NCBI GenBank assembly: GCA_903830015.1
Contig: CAIKSH010000061.1
Span: 1-16,590 of the forward strand
Direction of reading: 5' to 3'
Origin: an uncultured Solirubrobacterales bacterium
Lineage (GTDB): Bacteria; Actinomycetota; Thermoleophilia; Solirubrobacterales; Solirubrobacteraceae
DNA length: 16,590 nucleotides
Shown: piece after piece, positions 13,062-16,590 of the stretch
Position numbering within the stretch: position 1 is the stretch's first letter
Layout: each line of letters opens with the position of its first letter
Position numbers and translations under genes: made by a program
The notes under the pieces: model-generated
What the model saw: only the letters and a program-made list of their open reading frames with translations
Databases searched by the model: none
Told to the model about the DNA's origin: nothing

Positions 13062-13067
13062 ACCCTA
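13062..13067 (-). promoter_or_regulatory. -10 hexamer for leaderless gene 11733-13055
   Basis: Minus-strand TAGGGT (13067-13062) ends 6 nt before the GTG at 13055, the same hexamer and spacing as clpP. Confidence 0.45.
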
Positions 13068-13262
13068 ACGGCCGCCGCGGCCCTTCAGCGGCCACTCCGG
13101 GCGTTGCGAATGGGGCCCGCGGGGCCGCTCCGGTACGTCCGGAAGCTCTGGTTCGCTGGCCGCGTGGCCACCGGCGAGGAGAAGAGGGAGGCCGGCCAGG
13201 AGCTCCCGCCCGACAACCAGGGCGCACGCCGTAGCGCGTGGCTGGCCCTGGAATACCCGGCG
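13068..13262. other. 195-bp divergent intergenic region
   Basis: This stretch separates the GT-C gene and the aquaporin-like gene. On the plus strand it is an open frame continuous with the aquaporin from TTG 13104 or ATG 13110, but it encodes a polar, Arg/Glu/Gly-rich segment unlike a channel N-terminus. I see no RNA gene or convincing repeat; TACGTC (13135 region) is a possible -10. Confidence 0.35.
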
Positions 13263-14075
13263 ATGGGGGACTTCGACGATCCCAAGCTCGAGTGGCGGCG
13301 CCTTTTCTCCGAGATCCTCGGCACCTTCCTACTGGTGCTCGTGGCCGCCGGCGCCGGCCTGCTCCACGTCTCGAACGGGGACCAGGTCTCCCTTGCGGCC
13401 GCGGTGGTCGCCCCGGGCCTCATGGTCATGGCGATCATCCTGTTCATGGGCGCCGTATCGGGCGCCCACCTGAACCCGGGCGTCTCGATCGCCTTCGCCC
13501 TGCGGCGCGACTTCCCGTGGCGCCGCGTCCCCGGGTACATCATCGCCCAGCTGGTCGGGGCCGTCCTGGCCGCGGTCTTCCTCTACGCGGTCTTCGGCGA
13601 CGCCGGCAACCTGGGCACCACCACGCCGGGCCCGGGCTTTGCCGCCTGGCAGGCGCTGCTGATCGAGATGGTCCTGACCTTCGGCCTGGTGAGCGTGATC
13701 CTCGGGACCGCCTCCGGCGCCCAGAATGTGGGCGCCCTCGGAGCGCTCGCGGTCGGTGGCTACATCGCGCTCGCCGGCCTCTGGGGGGCGCCGGTGAGCG
13801 GCGCCTCGATGAACACCGCCCGCTCGTTCGGGCCGGCGCTGGTCTCCGGCGACTTCACCTCCTTCTGGGTCTACGTGGCCGGACCGCTCGCCGGCATGCT
13901 CCTCGCCGTGGGCTGCGCCTTCGTCCTGCGCGGGGCGGGCGGCAGCTCGGTCTCGCTGATGGCCGGCTCCGGGCGCCTGGGCTCCGAGCGCCGCCGCCAG
14001 GCGCGCGAGGAGAAGGAGGCGGCGCGCGAGGCCGGTGCCGATCCGGGCGGTGACCCGCCCTCCCAGCTCTCCTGA
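13263..14075 (+). CDS. Aquaporin / MIP-family channel with altered NPA motifs
   Basis: 270 residues from ATG 13263 (MGDFDDPKLEWRRLF...). Six membrane helices and two re-entrant half-helices in the MIP arrangement: first half GAVSGAHLNPGVS with N71-P72-G73, second half SGASMNTARSFGPAL with N184-T185-A186-R187. The arginine following the second motif is the usual selectivity-filter residue. Normal family motifs are NPA twice; here they are NPG and NTA, so pore properties may differ. It would pass water or small neutral solutes across the membrane. The tail (about residues 240-270) is charged (ERRRQAREEKEAAREAG). Start is moderately certain: an in-frame ATG at 13110 and TTG at 13104 would add a polar extension, and only a weak GGAA lies upstream of 13263. 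Confidence 0.82.
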   Translation: MGDFDDPKLEWRRLFSEILGTFLLVLVAAGAGLLHVSNGDQVSLAAAVVAPGLMVMAIILFMGAVSGAHLNPGVSIAFALRRDFPWRRVPGYIIAQLVGAVLAAVFLYAVFGDAGNLGTTTPGPGFAAWQALLIEMVLTFGLVSVILGTASGAQNVGALGALAVGGYIALAGLWGAPVSGASMNTARSFGPALVSGDFTSFWVYVAGPLAGMLLAVGCAFVLRGAGGSSVSLMAGSGRLGSERRRQAREEKEAAREAGADPGGDPPSQLS

Positions 14076-14146
14076 ACCGGCTCCTCCGACAGGGGCGCCC
14101 GCCACAATGCCTGCGGCGCTACGATTGCGGCCCTGGGCGGCCGCCG

Positions 14147-14155
14147 TGCTATCAA
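14147..14155 (+). promoter_or_regulatory. Extended -10 for leaderless FKBP gene
   Basis: TGcTATCAA (14147-14155) ends 7 nt before the ATG at 14163. A 6-bp hairpin (GCGGCC 14127-14132 with GGCCGC 14139-14144) lies immediately upstream. TACGAT (14120-14125) is a second -10 candidate farther away. Confidence 0.5.
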
Positions 14156-14162
14156 CAGGCCC

Positions 14163-14753
14163 ATGCGTAACCGACTGCTTCTCCTAACCCTTCCCGCCCT
14201 CGTCGCCGGCCTCGTGCTGAGCGGCTGCGGCTCTTCCCAGAGCGCCGCCGACAAGGCCGCCGAGCAGGCCGCCGAGCAGGAGAAGAACCCGCCGACCATC
14301 TCCGACGCCGAGGTCCCGGTACCGAAGGCCGAGAAGGTCGAGCCCGGTCCGGGCGAGGGTGACATCAACACCAAGCCGAAGATCCCCGCCCAGGAGGGCC
14401 CGGCTCCTACCGAGCTGATCGCCCAGGACGTGATCGTCGGCACCGGCAAGGAGGCCAAGAGCGGCGACAAGGTGAGCGTCCAGTACGTCGGGGTTCTCTT
14501 CGACGGCGGCGAGGAGTTCGACACCTCCTGGAAGAGCGACACCCAGGCCGGCTCGCCGTTCGAGTTCACGCTCGGCTCGGGCCAGGTGATCCAGGGTTGG
14601 GACGAAGGCGTGGCCGGCATGAAGGAGGGTGGCCGCCGCCGGCTCCTGATCCCCGCCGACCTGGCCTACGGGGCGGCCGGAAGCCCGCCCAAGATTCCCG
14701 CCGATGCCGCGCTGGTCTTCGACGTCGACCTCAAGAAGGTCTCCGGCGGCTGA
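14163..14753 (+). CDS. FKBP-type peptidyl-prolyl cis-trans isomerase, lipoprotein
   Basis: 196 residues. Signal peptide MRNRLLLLTLPALVAGLVLSGC with lipobox L-S-G-C and Cys22 as lipidated residue, so it sits outside the cell on the membrane. A flexible Ala/Glu/Pro linker (about 24-85) precedes one FKBP domain (about 88-196). The ligand and active-site residues of FKBPs are all present: Tyr in VQYVG, Asp in EFDTS, Phe in FEFTLG, Val-Ile-Trp in QVIQGW, Tyr in LAYG and Phe in LVFDVDL. It should speed proline isomerisation in exported proteins. The polysaccharide deacetylase gene starts 19 nt after the stop without a promoter or ribosome binding site of its own, so the two are probably co-transcribed. 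Confidence 0.94.
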   Translation: MRNRLLLLTLPALVAGLVLSGCGSSQSAADKAAEQAAEQEKNPPTISDAEVPVPKAEKVEPGPGEGDINTKPKIPAQEGPAPTELIAQDVIVGTGKEAKSGDKVSVQYVGVLFDGGEEFDTSWKSDTQAGSPFEFTLGSGQVIQGWDEGVAGMKEGGRRRLLIPADLAYGAAGSPPKIPADAALVFDVDLKKVSGG

Positions 14754-14772
14754 GCACAGCCCTCCGGCCACC

Positions 14773-15993
14773 ATGCGCCGCCTGCTGCCCGCCTGCCTGA
14801 TCGCCGCCGTGCTGGCCGTTCCGGCGGCCGCCTCGGCGTCGACGAGCGCCGGTGGCAGCTGGCACTCGGCAACGCCCGAGGGGGGCGCGCTCGACCTGAG
14901 CGCCGTCGCGCTCGGCCAGGAGGAGCGGGAGCTGGTCTTTCGGGCGAAGTCCAGGCAGCCGATAACCCCCGCGCTGCTGTCGGCGACCGGCGGCGGTGAG
15001 ATCTGCCTGTCGATCGATCCGAAGGCGACCGCCGCCCGGCGCCTGTGCCTGAGCCGGGAGTCGGGCCGCTGGCAGTTCAAGCTGTCCGGCCGGGCAATCG
15101 ACGCGAAGGTGACCCAGCCGCGCGCGACCGAGGTCGAGGTCCGCTTCCAGCCCGGCGACGCGGCGCTGCGAAAGGGGGCCGTCGACTGGAACGTCTTTGC
15201 CCGGGCCGCCGGGTGCGTGAGCGTTATGGGCCTGGGCGCCCCGCAGGGCGCCGCGGGCCCGAAGGTCCGGCTCGGCGCCGAGCCCGAGCTGCCCTGCACC
15301 CACCAGCTCCCGCGCACCGGCAGCTACGCCGGCCGGGTCTGGCAGGTGAAGGTGAGCGGCTGCGTGGCTACCGGAGCGGCCCAGGTCTCCCGCGGGCCCC
15401 GCGGCAAGCGGGTCGCGCTCACCTACGACGACGGGCCTGCCGTGCTGACCCCCGCGTTCATGTCGAAGCTGAAGTCGCTCGGCGTGCCGGCCACCTTCTT
15501 CATGGTCGGCCAGCAGGTCGGGGGCCGCGCCGCCCTGCTGCGGCAGATGCTCGCCGACGGCCACATGGTCGCCAACCACTCGTGGAACCACCCGATGATG
15601 GGTGCCGGCGGCCCTGGGGCCAGCTCCCAGCTCAGCCGGACGAACGCTGCCATCCGCAACGCCACCGGCTACACGCCTTGCCTCTTCCGGCCCCCCTACG
15701 GGTCCACCGGCGCCGACCTGGTGCGCCGGGTGCGCGCCCAGGGGATGACCTCGGTCCTGTGGAGCGTCGATCCGCTCGACTGGCGCCAGCCGGGCTCCGG
15801 GGCGATCGCTTCGCGCATCATCTCGCAGGCCGGCCCCGGCGCGATCATCCTCTCCCACGACGGGGGCGGCCCCCGCGGGCAGACGCTCGCCGCGCTCCCC
15901 AGCATCGTCAAGGCCCTCAAGCGCAAGGGCTACACGTTCGTCACGGTCAACGAGCTCCTCGGCTACCGCGAGAAGCTCTCGCTCGTCCGCTGA
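14773..15993 (+). CDS. Secreted polysaccharide deacetylase (NodB-homology domain)
   Basis: 406 residues. N-terminal signal peptide (MRRLLPACLIAAVLAVPAAASAS, cleavage after the A-x-A). Residues about 30-205 form a region with no recognised family, containing several Cys. The catalytic NodB domain follows: TYDDGP (Asp219, Asp220), HSWNHP (His269, His273), RPPYGS, VDPLDW and LSHDGGG, the five conserved carbohydrate-esterase family 4 motifs. Asp220 with His269 and His273 should bind the metal. It would remove N-acetyl groups from a wall polymer such as peptidoglycan or exopolysaccharide. ATG 14773 gives a complete signal peptide; there is no Shine-Dalgarno, suggesting coupling to the FKBP gene. 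The substrate is not determined by sequence. Confidence 0.93.
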   Translation: MRRLLPACLIAAVLAVPAAASASTSAGGSWHSATPEGGALDLSAVALGQEERELVFRAKSRQPITPALLSATGGGEICLSIDPKATAARRLCLSRESGRWQFKLSGRAIDAKVTQPRATEVEVRFQPGDAALRKGAVDWNVFARAAGCVSVMGLGAPQGAAGPKVRLGAEPELPCTHQLPRTGSYAGRVWQVKVSGCVATGAAQVSRGPRGKRVALTYDDGPAVLTPAFMSKLKSLGVPATFFMVGQQVGGRAALLRQMLADGHMVANHSWNHPMMGAGGPGASSQLSRTNAAIRNATGYTPCLFRPPYGSTGADLVRRVRAQGMTSVLWSVDPLDWRQPGSGAIASRIISQAGPGAIILSHDGGGPRGQTLAALPSIVKALKRKGYTFVTVNELLGYREKLSLVR

Positions 15994-16004
15994 GCGCGGG
16001 CGGC

Positions 16005-16010
16005 TAACGT
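16005..16010 (+). promoter_or_regulatory. -10 hexamer for leaderless SDR gene
   Basis: TAACGT ends 7 nt before the GTG at 16018, and no ribosome binding site intervenes. Close to the 15993 stop, so read-through from the deacetylase is also possible. Confidence 0.4.
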
Positions 16011-16017
16011 CGCCTGC

Positions 16018-16590
16018 GTGATCCGCGGCGCCGCCGACTCCCTGCTGGACCTCGCCGTACTTCCCGGCTACTCGCGCGTGGGCTGGCAGGCCCGGCGGGC
16101 GATGGGCCTGCTCGACCCGGTCGACGCCGACCTGACCGGCCGCGTCTGCGTGATCACCGGCGCCACCGGCGGCCTGGGCCTCGAGGCGGCCGGCCAGCTG
16201 GCCGCGCTGGGCGCGAGCGTCGTGCTCGTGGGGCGCAGCGAGGAGCGCCTGGCCGCCGCCCACGACCTGGTCGCCGCGCGGGCCGCGACCGGCGAGGGCC
16301 AGGTCGAGACCGTGGTGATCGACCTCTCCTCGCTGGACTCGGTCCGCCACGGAGCCGGCGTGATCCTCGAGTTCCACCCCGAGATACACGCCCTCGTCAA
16401 CAACGCCGGGGTCCTGCTTGACTCGCGCCAGGAGTCGGCAGACGGCTTCGAGCTGAGCTTCGCCACCAACGTCCTGGGGCCGTTCCTGCTTACCGAGCTG
16501 CTCCTGCCGGCACTCGAGGCCGGCGCCGATACCTCCGGCGCGCCCTCCCGGATCGTCAGCGTCTCCTCGGGCGGCATGTACACCACCGGG
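16018..16590 (+). CDS. Short-chain dehydrogenase/reductase, 3' truncated (DHRS12-like)
   Basis: 191 codons open to the window edge. A 40-residue N-terminal extension (MIRGAADSLLDLAVLPGYSRVGWQARRAM...) precedes the Rossmann fold: cofactor motif TGATGGLG (47-54), the acidic/NAD-side segment after VVIDLSSLDSV, the NNAG motif in ALVNNAGVL, the helix ATNVLGPFLLTELLLP and the serine strand RIVSVSSGGMYT. The catalytic YxxxK lies beyond the window. The VSSGGMYT stretch and the extra N-terminal segment resemble dehydrogenase/reductase family member 12-like SDRs; the substrate is unknown. GTG 16018 is favoured by the -10 at 16005-16010. Confidence 0.88.
   Translation, partial: MIRGAADSLLDLAVLPGYSRVGWQARRAMGLLDPVDADLTGRVCVITGATGGLGLEAAGQLAALGASVVLVGRSEERLAAAHDLVAARAATGEGQVETVVIDLSSLDSVRHGAGVILEFHPEIHALVNNAGVLLDSRQESADGFELSFATNVLGPFLLTELLLPALEAGADTSGAPSRIVSVSSGGMYTTG

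Noticed and set aside
14731..16389. 552-residue minus-strand open frame
   Set aside because: Antisense to the signal-peptide-bearing deacetylase and SDR genes, which have full motif sets; typical long shadow frame in GC-rich DNA.
1..16590. CRISPR arrays, insertion sequences, prophage or defence genes
   Set aside because: No regularly spaced direct repeats, transposase or integrase motifs, or recognised defence proteins were found; the content is housekeeping and envelope genes.

Overview
The window is GC-rich, densely packed chromosomal DNA from an actinobacterium. A Thermoleophilia/Solirubrobacterales-type lineage is my best guess. That guess is inference, resting on the GC content, the gene set (short primary sigma factor with region 1.1, FolE2-type GTP cyclohydrolase, DUF6159-like membrane protein, LOG protein, TetR regulators) and the mix of leaderless GTG/ATG genes with Shine-Dalgarno genes. 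I see no insertion sequence, phage gene, integrase, CRISPR array or other mobile element. There are 22 protein genes (two cut by the window edges) and one tRNA, and no gap longer than about 210 bases lacks a gene.

Layout. 1-2702 (+): the 3' end of a phospholipase D-like gene, a strong GC hairpin, a TetR regulator whose start codon sits inside a perfect inverted repeat, a 48-residue small membrane protein, and a glutathionyl-hydroquinone reductase. 2713-4224: a 1-Cys (Prx6-type) peroxiredoxin (-) divergent from a LOG-family nucleotide phosphoribohydrolase (+). 4233-4749 (-): two small membrane proteins in a tight pair. 4870-6240 (+): a lipoprotein, a second TetR regulator and an S4 RNA-binding protein. 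6247-7158 (-): a six-helix membrane protein divergent from a small split-barrel flavin-type protein (7236-7661 +). 7648-8229 (-): ClpP, divergent from pgsA (8313-8888 +), which overlaps a small membrane-anchored protein. 9308-10306 (-): folE2, divergent from the primary sigma factor gene (10461-11609 +), followed by tRNA-Tyr(GTA). 11733-13055 (-): a GT-C-type membrane glycosyltransferase, divergent from an aquaporin-family channel (13263-14075 +). 14163-15993 (+): an FKBP prolyl isomerase lipoprotein and a secreted polysaccharide deacetylase, probably one transcript. 16018-end (+): a truncated short-chain dehydrogenase.

Functionally this is housekeeping and cell-envelope content: transcription (sigma factor), protein quality control (ClpP, FKBP), phospholipid synthesis (PgsA), folate (FolE2), redox defence (peroxiredoxin, quinone reductase) and envelope modification (GT-C protein, deacetylase, lipoproteins). 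No dedicated multi-gene novel system is evident. The most interesting signals are regulatory: (i) a perfect 10-bp inverted repeat straddling the first TetR start codon, (ii) a recurrent promoter architecture in which a -10 hexamer ends exactly 6 nt before the start codon in at least seven genes, implying leaderless mRNAs, and (iii) an aquaporin with both NPA motifs altered.
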